Shown here one piece after another: positions 1 through 6,339 of a stretch of DNA of 23,551 bases. Below the pieces are notes generated by a model. The model saw nothing but the letters and a program-made list of their open reading frames with translations. It was not told the origin of the DNA and did not search any database. Every line of letters starts with the position of its first letter. Position 1 is the first letter of the stretch. The stretch is from Archangium sp. GTDB taxonomy: Bacteria; Myxococcota; Myxococcia; Myxococcales; Myxococcaceae. The stretch covers positions 1-23,551 of the forward strand of contig JAEUJR010000253.1 in assembly GCA_016793585.1 (NCBI GenBank). The letters run 5' to 3'. The position numbers and the translations under genes are program-made.

Positions 1-2
1 GG

Positions 3-869
3 GAGCGGCACCTGCAGCTGCAGGACATCGCCGCGCGGGAGGACCGGCCCTCATCGGTGGCCTTCGAGCTGTTCTCGAAGACGCTCTTCACGAAGCACCC
101 GTACCGGTTGTCACTCTCGGGCGAGAAGGCGTCGGTCGAGACACTCACGCCCGCGATGCTGAGGGACTTTCACGCGACGTGGTTCGACCCGTCACGCCTG
201 ACGCTCGCGGTGGTCGGCGACGTCGACACGCAGGCCGTGCTCGAGGCGGCGACGAAGGCCTTCGGACAATCGAGAGCAACTCCGCTCGCGCCGTCGGTGC
301 CGGTGGAGCCGATGGTGGAAGCGCCTCGTCAGGCAAAGCGCACGCTCGCGAAGGCCCAGACACAGCTCGTGCTCGGCTTTCCTGGCGCGCGCGTGACGGA
401 CGACTGGCGCCGGCCGCTCGAGGTGTTGTCGACCCTGCTCTCGGGCCAGAGCGGGCGGCTCTTCATCGAGCTGCGCGACAAACGCTCCATGGCCTACTCC
501 GTATCGTCGACCACGCTCGAGGGCGTCGACCCCGGCTACTTCGCCGTCTACATGGCGACGAGCCCCGAGAAGGTCGACGCGGCGCTCGCGGGCATGCGCG
601 CAGAGCTGCAGAAGCTGAAGGACGTGCCCGTCGGCGATGACGAGCTGCTGCGCGCGAAGCGCTACCTCGTCGGCACGCAGCAAATCGGCCTGCAACGAAA
701 CGGCGCGCGCGCGGCCACGATGGCGCTCGACGCCTGCTACGGCCTGGGGCCCGAGAAGTACCTGCGCTACGCCGACGAGATGGAGTCGGTCACCGCGAAC
801 GACGTGCTCGAGGTCGCCCGCCGCGTGCTCGACTTCGGCAAAGAGACGCTGGTGACCGTCGGCCCCTGA
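3..869 (+). CDS. M16 (insulinase/pitrilysin-family) peptidase, C-terminal part, 5' truncated by window edge
   Basis: The reading frame is open from the first full codon (base 3), so the gene begins upstream and only about 288 residues are visible. The visible part starts in the second half of an M16 N-terminal domain (the EDRPSS and HPYRLSLSG segments, then a VVGDVD strand). It continues into an M16 C-terminal domain (LGFPGARV, LLSGQSGRLFIELRDKRSMAYSV, then a GYFAVYMATSP strand). The Arg and Tyr in the RDKRSMAYS region are typical of the substrate-binding half. The zinc-binding HxxEH motif would lie upstream, so it is not known whether this is an active peptidase or an inactive partner subunit; myxobacteria often encode such pairs. 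It ends in TGA. A 7-bp hairpin follows at once. Confidence 0.85.
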   Translation, partial: ERHLQLQDIAAREDRPSSVAFELFSKTLFTKHPYRLSLSGEKASVETLTPAMLRDFHATWFDPSRLTLAVVGDVDTQAVLEAATKAFGQSRATPLAPSVPVEPMVEAPRQAKRTLAKAQTQLVLGFPGARVTDDWRRPLEVLSTLLSGQSGRLFIELRDKRSMAYSVSSTTLEGVDPGYFAVYMATSPEKVDAALAGMRAELQKLKDVPVGDDELLRAKRYLVGTQQIGLQRNGARAATMALDACYGLGPEKYLRYADEMESVTANDVLEVARRVLDFGKETLVTVGP

Positions 870-871
870 GC

Positions 872-891
872 CGCTGTCGTGGTAGACAGCG
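872..891 (+). other. Hairpin between M16 gene and small lipoprotein
   Basis: CGCTGTC (872-878) pairs perfectly with GACAGCG (885-891) across a 6-base loop. It begins 2 bases after the M16 stop and ends 3 bases before the ATG of the next gene. There is no T-tract, so it could be a weak terminator or a structure covering the ribosome-binding region of the small lipoprotein gene, which has no visible Shine-Dalgarno sequence. Confidence 0.4.
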
Positions 892-894
892 CGC

Positions 895-1086
895 ATGCGT
901 TCGTTGGGCATCGTTCTTTTCGCGGCCGGTTTGCTGACGGCAGGCTGTTCGCTGTTCGGCAACTACAACCTCGAAGGCCTGCCCTGCGACCCGAGTGCGC
1001 GCGCTGGCGAAGAGTGTCTGCCCGACGCCGGCTTCGTGTGTGTGCGCGTCGACGGTGGCGCTGGTCAGTGCCTTCGCACGAAGTGA
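895..1086 (+). CDS. Small Cys-containing lipoprotein (63 aa)
   Basis: A short exported protein. An N-terminal Arg is followed by a hydrophobic stretch (LGIVLFAAGLL) and a clear lipobox LTAGC, so the mature protein would be only about 45 residues, lipid-anchored at Cys18. The mature part has four further Cys residues (in LPCD, EECL, FVCV and GQCL), suggesting two disulphides. No family was recognised. The ATG at 895 was chosen because it puts the signal peptide at the N-terminus; a GTG reading in another frame at 879 gives no sensible protein. Hairpins lie immediately on both sides, so it may be a one-gene unit. Confidence 0.65.
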   Translation: MRSLGIVLFAAGLLTAGCSLFGNYNLEGLPCDPSARAGEECLPDAGFVCVRVDGGAGQCLRTK

Positions 1087-1087
1087 T

Positions 1088-1107
1088 GGCGTCAGGTTTC
1101 TGACGCC
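1088..1107 (+). terminator. Probable terminator hairpin after small lipoprotein
   Basis: GGCGTCAG (1088-1095) pairs perfectly with CTGACGCC (1100-1107) around a GTTT loop. It starts 2 bases after the TGA of the small lipoprotein gene. The 8-bp GC-rich stem fits an intrinsic terminator, but the bases after it are not a T-run, so termination strength is uncertain. Confidence 0.5.
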
Positions 1108-1152
1108 GCTGATCTGCTGGCACCTGCGAGCCGTGCCGATGACTTGATCATC

Positions 1153-2319
1153 ATGGCTGTCTCGTCAGAGGCGATCCTGGGCATCGACCTGGGCACGACC
1201 TATTCCACCGCCGCCCTCGTCATCGACGGCCGCTTTCACTACGCGCTCGATGGGCGCGGCGACTCCTGCATTCCGAGCGTGGTGCACTTTCCGAAGTCGG
1301 GGCCGGTGCTCGTGGGTGCCGAGGCCGAGCGCATGCGCGCGACCGACCCGGTGAACACCATCGCGGGCATCAAGCGCGTCATCGCCCGGCCGCTCGACAG
1401 CCCTGCGGCGCGCGTGCTCGACGCGGGCTCGGCCTTCAAGCTGAAGGGCGCAGGGCAACGAGAGGTGAGCGTGGTGACGCGCTCGGGTGAGTACACGGCG
1501 AGTCAGGTCGCGAGCTTCATCGTCAGACACCTCAAGGAGCGCGCCGAGGCCCGCTTCGGGCGCAGCATCAGCAAGTGCTTCATGACGATGCCGGTCGCCG
1601 CTGGAGCCCCCGTGCGTGAAGCGATGGTGCGCATCGGCCGCATGGCGGGGCTCGAGGTCTTGCGCATCGTCTCGGAGCCCGTCGCCGGCGCCCTCGCCCG
1701 AGGCCTCGCTGGAGCCGGTGGCACCGAGGCGCCGACGCTCGTCTACGACTTCGGCGGCGGCACGCTCGACACCACGGTGGTGCAGCGCCAGGGAGAGCGC
1801 ATCAGCGTGCGTTCGGTCGGCGGTGACGACTGCCTCGGCGGTAACGACTTCGACCTCGCCTTCGCGCGCTGGGTGGCCGACGCCATCTGGGGCATGGCCA
1901 GCATCGACGTCACGAAAGATGCGCTGCTCTTCGACCGCATTCAGCGCCAATGCGAGCTGGTGAAGCGCGCGTTGTCTGGCTCGAAAGAGGCGCGCTTCTT
2001 CGTGCCCGACGCGCTCGGCATTCCCGGTCACCGCAGAAACCTCGACGTGATGGTGAGCCGCGAGCACGTGACGGGGCCGTGGAAGGAGCTGGTGGACCGC
2101 TCCATTCAGGTGACGGGCGACACCGTCACCGCCGCGGGCCTCGAGACGAAAGAGCTCGGCAAGGTGATGCTCATCGGCGGCACCACCTTCGTACCGCAGG
2201 TACGCGAGGCGGTGAGCCGTCGATTGCCGGTGCCGCTCGACATCGAGTCTGACCCACAGACGGCGGTGGCTCGTGGCGCGGCGTTGCTCGCGGTGATGCC
2301 ACACCTGCTGCTCGATTGA
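1153..2319 (+). CDS. Hsp70-family ATPase domain protein lacking the substrate-binding domain
   Basis: A 388-residue protein matching only the nucleotide-binding domain of DnaK/Hsp70. Visible actin-fold signatures are the phosphate-1 loop GIDLGTTYSTAAL near the N-terminus, the phosphate-2 loop VYDFGGGTLDTTV near residue 200, and the adenosine motif LIGGTTFVPQVREAV near residue 345. The family hydrolyses ATP and couples this to peptide binding by a C-terminal domain, which is absent here: the protein ends in HLLLD, resembling the conserved VLLLD linker of DnaK. It is therefore a stand-alone ATPase module in the cytoplasm. The ATG at 1153 is preferred; an in-frame TTG at 1144 adds only three residues. 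The stop abuts the stop of the convergent acyltransferase gene, with no base between them. It is not the housekeeping DnaK. Confidence 0.85.
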   Translation: MAVSSEAILGIDLGTTYSTAALVIDGRFHYALDGRGDSCIPSVVHFPKSGPVLVGAEAERMRATDPVNTIAGIKRVIARPLDSPAARVLDAGSAFKLKGAGQREVSVVTRSGEYTASQVASFIVRHLKERAEARFGRSISKCFMTMPVAAGAPVREAMVRIGRMAGLEVLRIVSEPVAGALARGLAGAGGTEAPTLVYDFGGGTLDTTVVQRQGERISVRSVGGDDCLGGNDFDLAFARWVADAIWGMASIDVTKDALLFDRIQRQCELVKRALSGSKEARFFVPDALGIPGHRRNLDVMVSREHVTGPWKELVDRSIQVTGDTVTAAGLETKELGKVMLIGGTTFVPQVREAVSRRLPVPLDIESDPQTAVARGAALLAVMPHLLLD

Positions 2320-3003
2320 TCAGCGCACGGCCGCATCGACGGCAGCGAGCTCGGCTCTTCCCAACGCGTCGAGCGCGTCACGGTACTGCTCGAGCGGCGC
2401 GTCTCTCATCGGTTCGGGAAACATCGGCTTCGAGAAGTGCACCTTCACGCGACTGAACGGCAACGGCAGCGTGAACGAGTCCCACGTGGGCACGTGCACC
2501 GCGAACGAAGCGGCCGCGCTCGCCCACACGACGGGCAGTGAACACTCGCGCGACACCTGCGCGGTGCCGGGCTTCGAGACGAGCGGCGGGCCATGCGGGC
2601 CGTCGGGGGTGAGCGCGAGCGTGGTGCCGGGAGCGGTCTTCACCAGCCGCGCCATCTCGTCGCGCGCCTCTTTGCCGCCGCTGCGGCTGCCGCCACGAAT
2701 CGCCTTCATGTCGAAGCGGGCGACGACGCGGGTGATGAGCTCGCCGTTCCGGTTCTTGCCCATCAGCACGTACACGTCGCCGCCGCCGTGCTTCATCCAC
2801 GCCCAGGGCAACATGATGAGGCGGCCGTGCCAGCAGCAGACGATGACGGGGCGGCCCTCGCGCCAGAAGGGCACCATGTTCTCGAGGCCACTCACGTCCC
2901 ACCGCCAGGTCGCGCAGAGCAGCTTCAGAAACAACGCTCCCACCGGCGCGAACACGTTCGCGTACACCCAGTCGGTCGCGCGCTGTCGGGCGGAGCGGGC
3001 CAC
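2320..3003 (-). CDS. DUF374 lysophospholipid acyltransferase-like protein
   Basis: A 227-residue protein with the DUF374/LPLAT-like pattern. A hydrophobic N-terminal segment (about residues 15-30) precedes the block CCWHGRLIMLPW with His59-Gly-Arg in place of the usual HxxxxD. A Gly/Arg/Ser-rich loop RGGSRSGG lies at about 103-110 and the signature TPDGPHGPP at about 132-140. Proteins of this class sit at the inner membrane and are thought to transfer acyl chains in lipid or lipid A-like biosynthesis; the actual substrate cannot be read from sequence. The start is GTG at 3003, with a purine-rich AAGG stretch upstream. It lies 15 bases downstream of the FG-GAP lipoprotein gene and may be cotranscribed with it. 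Confidence 0.8.
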   Translation of the reverse strand: MARSARQRATDWVYANVFAPVGALFLKLLCATWRWDVSGLENMVPFWREGRPVIVCCWHGRLIMLPWAWMKHGGGDVYVLMGKNRNGELITRVVARFDMKAIRGGSRSGGKEARDEMARLVKTAPGTTLALTPDGPHGPPLVSKPGTAQVSRECSLPVVWASAAASFAVHVPTWDSFTLPLPFSRVKVHFSKPMFPEPMRDAPLEQYRDALDALGRAELAAVDAAVR

Positions 3004-3018
3004 GCGCGCCTTATGCCC

Positions 3019-4515
3019 TCAGTGGCAGGTGTTGGGCATCACGAACGTCTGGCCGCCACCCGAGCCGACGACGTCGTCGAGCCCGTCACCGTCGATGTCG
3101 ACGATGAGCAGGGCGGCGGCTGCGTTGGGAGAGGGCATGAGCCGCGTCGGCCCGAGCAGGCCTCCGTCTGAGAACGCGCGCACGACGTAGACGCCGCCGT
3201 CACCCACGCTGTTGGGAATGACGAGCTCGGGCACACCATCGAAATCGAGGTCCTTCAGGGCGGCGGGCGCCTCACTCTTGAGCCCAGGCAACGACGCCAA
3301 GAACTGCAGCCGCCCCGAGGTCTGCCGGAAGAGCTCGACGGTGGCGTCGATGGTGGTGACGACGAGGTCGGCGCGCCCATCACCGTCGAAGTCTCCAATG
3401 GTGCAGGTGAGCGGTCGGCTGATGGTGGAGAGCTGGTCGACGATGCTGAAGCGCGCGTTGCCGTCGTTGCGCAACACGGTGAGCACGCCTGGCCCGAGGC
3501 CCGAGAGCGCGACGAGGTCGTTCACGCCGATGCTGCGCAGGTCACCCACGCAGTTGCCGCGAACCTGAAGGCCCGCGTCGGTCGCCCAGGGGTTCGGCAG
3601 CGCGAGCGCTCCATTCACGTTGCGCAGCACGAGCACGTCTTGCAGCTCGTTGGCGACCACGAAGTCGCTGCCCAGCACGTTGTCGAGGGGCGCGGCGTTG
3701 ACGGCCCACACGTTGGGCACCTGGTAGCGGGTGGTGATGGCGAAGCGGCCCTGCTGGTCGTTGCGCACGAAGACGAGCTCGTTCGCGAAGAAGGCGCCGA
3801 CGACCAGGTCATCGAAGCCGTCGAGGTCGACGTCGGCCGACGCCAGGGCCGCGGGCCACGAGTTGTTCGAAAACGGCGTGCGCACCGCAGGGCGCAGGCC
3901 CGTCGCGGAGTTCAACGAGACCGCGACTTCGTTTCCGAACGGGTTCGACCACGCGAGGTCGGGCCGGCCGTCGTGGTCGTAGTCGCCGGTCGCCATGAAG
4001 ACGCCTCCGCCGGTCTGGGTGCGCAGGGGCCCGAACGAGAGCGTGCAACCGCCATCGCGCCCGACACCCGCGTCACGCACGCCCGAGTCGACGACGCCGG
4101 AGTCGAACACCGCGCTCCCACCGGCGGTGTTTCCACCTGCGGCACTTCCACCTGCGGCACTTCCACCTGCGGCACTTCCACCGGCGACAGCTCCACCTGC
4201 GGCGTTTCCACCTGCAGCGCCTCCACCGGGAGCAGCGCCACCCGCGGCATTTCCGCCGCCGACGGTGCCGCCCGCAGAACCGCCCGCGCTGCCACCACCG
4301 GCTCCGAAGGACGTGCAGACGCCCGCGGCGCAGGAGGCGCTTCCCGAGCATTGCTGACACAGCGCTCCGCCAACGCCGCACGCCGAGCTGGAGCCTGTCT
4401 GCCGGCACGCGCCGCTCGCGTCACAGCACCCCGAACACGTGCTCGGGCCACACGGCTTTGCGCTCGGCCCGCACGCCGCGACGAGGCCCATCACCAACAG
4501 CCACCTTCGATTCAT
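3019..4515 (-). CDS. FG-GAP/VCBS-repeat lipoprotein with Gly/Ala/Ser linker
   Basis: A 498-residue secreted lipoprotein. The signal MNRRWLLVMGLVAAC ends in a lipobox (Cys15). A Cys-rich segment to about residue 60 (CGPSTCSGCCD and others) is followed by a Gly/Ala/Ser/Asn linker of about 65 residues and an Asp/Gly-rich joint. The C-terminal two thirds form an integrin-like beta-propeller with calcium-binding loops: YDHDGRPDL, VDLDGFDDL, FDGDGRADL, LDFDGVPEL and IDGDGLDDV. Such propellers are usually surface-exposed binding modules; the ligand is unknown. ATG 4515 is chosen because it gives a compact lipoprotein signal. An in-frame GTG at 4557 overlaps the upstream stop in the GTGA manner common in this window, and would add 14 residues. 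Confidence 0.85.
   Translation of the reverse strand: MNRRWLLVMGLVAACGPSAKPCGPSTCSGCCDASGACRQTGSSSACGVGGALCQQCSGSASCAAGVCTSFGAGGGSAGGSAGGTVGGGNAAGGAAPGGGAAGGNAAGGAVAGGSAAGGSAAGGSAAGGNTAGGSAVFDSGVVDSGVRDAGVGRDGGCTLSFGPLRTQTGGGVFMATGDYDHDGRPDLAWSNPFGNEVAVSLNSATGLRPAVRTPFSNNSWPAALASADVDLDGFDDLVVGAFFANELVFVRNDQQGRFAITTRYQVPNVWAVNAAPLDNVLGSDFVVANELQDVLVLRNVNGALALPNPWATDAGLQVRGNCVGDLRSIGVNDLVALSGLGPGVLTVLRNDGNARFSIVDQLSTISRPLTCTIGDFDGDGRADLVVTTIDATVELFRQTSGRLQFLASLPGLKSEAPAALKDLDFDGVPELVIPNSVGDGGVYVVRAFSDGGLLGPTRLMPSPNAAAALLIVDIDGDGLDDVVGSGGGQTFVMPNTCH
4131..4265 (-). repeat. 15-bp coding repeats for the GGSAA linker
   Basis: Nine consecutive 15-base units, read on the plus strand as variants of TTCCACCTGCGGCAC, encode the Gly-Gly-Ser/Asn-Ala-Ala linker of the FG-GAP lipoprotein. 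The three units at 4131-4175 are identical and the others have diverged, mainly at the first bases and at wobble positions. Because the period is a multiple of three, copy-number change would lengthen or shorten the linker without a frameshift. Confidence 0.85.
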
Positions 4516-4553
4516 GAAGAGAAGACACCGCGACTCGCCGGGTGATGCACGGC

Positions 4554-5093
4554 TCACGGAACGGCTCCGGGGCTGAAGGGCACGTGGGCCTTTCTCGAGC
4601 CATCAGGCAGCGCCCGAGAGGTGACGAACCAGACCGTCATCATGCCGTTCCACTCCCACCGGGCCGCGCAAGCCGCGAGGTAGTCACAGGCCCTGCCGTC
4701 GTCACACGTCACGCCGAGCGCGAGCTCATCGGCGACGCCCGGCAGCTCCTTGAACTCCACGCCCGTCGCCTCGTCAGCCGTCGGGCGCAGCACGTCTTCC
4801 TCCGACAGAAAGCAGGTGAAGAACGTCGGCGGCGGCAACGAGAGGTCGGTGAAGTGGCTCGCCCACCGGCCGGTCTTCTGCCGATGTTCGAGCTGTTGCT
4901 GCGCGAGCTTCTCGAGCAGCTCCTGCCCTTCGCTGAACCGGCCGGCGCTGTCGAAGCGCAACAACCCAGCCGCCATGAGGCCCAGCGTCGCGAGGACGGG
5001 AACGATGCCGAAGGCGATGACCCACGTGCGCCGCTGCCGCCGCTTCTCGAACGCCTCCCGCGCGAGCTCCTGAGCCTCCCAGTCGGGTCGCAT
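4554..5093 (-). CDS. Single-pass membrane protein of unknown function (179 aa)
   Basis: A charged N-terminal tail of about 30 residues, rich in Glu/Arg/Lys, precedes one transmembrane segment at about 32-52 (WVIAFGIVPVLATLGLMAAGLL). The rest is presumably periplasmic and has an alpha-helical stretch and the segment HRQKTGRWASHFTDL. That segment loosely recalls the region after the N-terminal helix of type IV pilin-like proteins (helix, then GRYA..L), but no prepilin cleavage motif is present, so the likeness is only suggestive. Three Cys residues occur in the distal part. The start ATG (5093) overlaps the last base of the upstream lipoprotein stop as TGATG, implying coupled translation. No known family was recognised. 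Confidence 0.75.
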   Translation of the reverse strand: MRPDWEAQELAREAFEKRRQRRTWVIAFGIVPVLATLGLMAAGLLRFDSAGRFSEGQELLEKLAQQQLEHRQKTGRWASHFTDLSLPPPTFFTCFLSEEDVLRPTADEATGVEFKELPGVADELALGVTCDDGRACDYLAACAARWEWNGMMTVWFVTSRALPDGSRKAHVPFSPGAVP

Positions 5094-5743
5094 CAGAACC
5101 CTTCGACGGTGAAGCTGCACAGCGGGCAGGCGACCGTCGACCGAATCGCCCCCGTCGGCAGCGCCGAGCCAACACACGTTCCACCCAGCTCGCGAATGAA
5201 CCAGAAGTGACTTGCCCCGAAGCGGTCTCGAATCACCTGGCCGAGGCCGCGGCGCGGGCCACTCACCGACAGCTCGCAGCTCGCGCCATGCAGCGGCACG
5301 AACGAGATGGTGTCTCCTTCGAGGAGCGACGGCGTGAAGCCGGCCCGGCACTCGAGCGACGAGATGGTCGCGCTGAAGGCGTCGGTCGGGCAGGTGTCTT
5401 CTTCGCACAGCGGCGGCGTGCCGGTGCACTCGAGGCAGTCGCCACCAGCATCGGGCGTGCAGGTTCGCCCTGCTTCGCCTTCACACTGAGAGACGCAGCG
5501 GTTCACCACGCACGAGAAGCCCGCGTCGATGCCCGCGCACCAGCGCCGCGCCCACGGAGCGCCAGTGCAATCTGCGGCCGTCAGGCACTCGAGACCGCCA
5601 TCGGGCACGAAGCCCGCGTCGCGCGCGACGACTCCCGCATCGACCGATGCGTCGACGGCTCCGGCGTCGGAGCGCTCGTCGACGGGCACGAAGCACTGAC
5701 ACGCGGGAACGAATGACAGCACGAGCACCACCGACACACGCAT
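5093..5743 (-). CDS. Cys-rich lipoprotein (216 aa)
   Basis: The signal MRVSVVLVLSFVPAC ends in a lipobox (Cys15). An Asp/Ala/Gly/Val spacer with repeated DAG follows to about residue 50. A cysteine-rich region (TAADCTG, RRWCAG, CVVNRCVSQCEG, RTCTPDAGGDCLECTG) runs to about residue 120, and a beta-rich C-terminal part has four more Cys. The middle resembles the Cys-rich modules with DAG-type spacers of many myxobacterial surface lipoproteins. Its function is unknown. It is the first gene of a minus-strand run that continues to 2320, and it is divergent from the putative metal-uptake operon across 118 bases. Confidence 0.8.
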   Translation of the reverse strand: MRVSVVLVLSFVPACQCFVPVDERSDAGAVDASVDAGVVARDAGFVPDGGLECLTAADCTGAPWARRWCAGIDAGFSCVVNRCVSQCEGEAGRTCTPDAGGDCLECTGTPPLCEEDTCPTDAFSATISSLECRAGFTPSLLEGDTISFVPLHGASCELSVSGPRRGLGQVIRDRFGASHFWFIRELGGTCVGSALPTGAIRSTVACPLCSFTVEGF

Positions 5744-5797
5744 GAGGCGCGTCTAGCGCGGCCCGGCCTTCGGAATCCCACTCGCCTCGCGCGTTGA

Positions 5798-5821
5798 TGT
5801 TGCAACACAGCTACAGGTAGC
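5798..5821. promoter_or_regulatory. Two adjacent dyads upstream of the metal-uptake operon
   Basis: TGTTGCAACA (5798-5807) is a perfect 10-bp palindrome. Two bases later comes GCTAC-AG-GTAGC (5810-5821), an inverted repeat with a 2-base spacer. Both lie just upstream of a TTGACA hexamer in the divergent intergenic region. Each is short enough to arise by chance, but their tandem position next to a promoter fits a regulator-binding region. The first is not a match to the classical proteobacterial Zur box. Confidence 0.35.
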
Positions 5822-5822
5822 C

Positions 5823-5851
5823 TTGACACCGGCCGACGGGGCTCGTATCTG
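5823..5851 (+). promoter_or_regulatory. Candidate sigma-70-type promoter
   Basis: TTGACA at 5823-5828 is a perfect -35 hexamer. It is followed after exactly 17 bases by TATCTG at 5846-5851 as a partial -10. Transcription would begin near 5858, only a few bases before the GTG at 5862. The first mRNA would then be leaderless or nearly so, or translation starts further in. Confidence 0.5.
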
Positions 5852-5861
5852 ACAGCCCGTC

Positions 5862-6245
5862 GTGACTGCCCTGCACCATCGTCTGATCAGCCGCGCGGCC
5901 CTCGCGCTGGGAATGATCGCGCTCGAGGTGTTGCTCGTCGGGCACATGGCGCTCGAGCGGCACACGGTCAGCACGTCGGGGTCGGTCGTCGAGCTGCACG
6001 CCTCGCTCGACCTGCACGCGCACGACGACCGCAGCCTCTGTGAGACCGACGGCGGCGACGACGCGGCCTGGGGAGACACGCCGTGCCACGGCACGCCCGA
6101 GACGCTCTCGTTCAGGGCCAACGTCGATGCGGCTGGGCCCAGCCTCGAGCTCGACGTCACGCCGCACCTCGCTGATCAGCAGCACCTCGCACCGTACGCG
6201 TTGTGGTTGATGGCCCCCAAGGCCTCACCGCCCGCGCACGTCTGA
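5862..6245 (+). CDS. Small exported or membrane-anchored His/Asp-rich protein (127 aa)
   Basis: Begins with GTG. A positively charged N-terminus precedes a hydrophobic segment at about 11-27 (AALALGMIALEVLLVGH), acting as signal or anchor. The exported part holds a run rich in His and Asp (ELHASLDLHAHDDRSLCETDGGDD) with Cys at about residues 60 and 75, a plausible metal-binding patch. It ends in LAPYALWLMAPKASPPAHV, a second hydrophobic stretch with a Pro-rich end; this layout is loosely like small DUF2946-type proteins seen beside metal and TonB genes, but identity is not established. It lies 94 bases upstream of the TonB-dependent receptor and probably belongs to its operon. The start is uncertain because the promoter is so close. 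Confidence 0.6.
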   Translation: MTALHHRLISRAALALGMIALEVLLVGHMALERHTVSTSGSVVELHASLDLHAHDDRSLCETDGGDDAAWGDTPCHGTPETLSFRANVDAAGPSLELDVTPHLADQQHLAPYALWLMAPKASPPAHV

Positions 6246-6287
6246 GCGCCACACCCGCGCTCAACTCCGATACAGCCCAGTCTCGAT

Positions 6288-6310
6288 GACCGGAGTCGTC
6301 CATTCCGGTC
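6288..6310 (+). other. Hairpin in the gap before the receptor gene
   Basis: GACCGGA (6288-6294) pairs perfectly with TCCGGTC (6304-6310) around a 9-base loop, 29 bases before the receptor start codon. There is no T-tract. It could be a processing or attenuation element that sets different expression levels of the small exported protein and the receptor, or it could be chance in GC-rich DNA. Confidence 0.3.
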
Positions 6311-6339
6311 GTTCGTCTCGCCGTCCTCTCGGGGGTCGT

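Noticed and set aside
1119..1137. Sigma-54-like TGGCAC element upstream of the Hsp70-like gene
   Set aside because: The -24 half is present, but the -12 TTGC half is missing at the required spacing.
4114..4308. Short regular repeats resembling a CRISPR-like or non-coding repeat array
   Set aside because: The units are directly adjacent with no spacers, have a period of 15 bases and encode a continuous Gly/Ala/Ser linker in frame.
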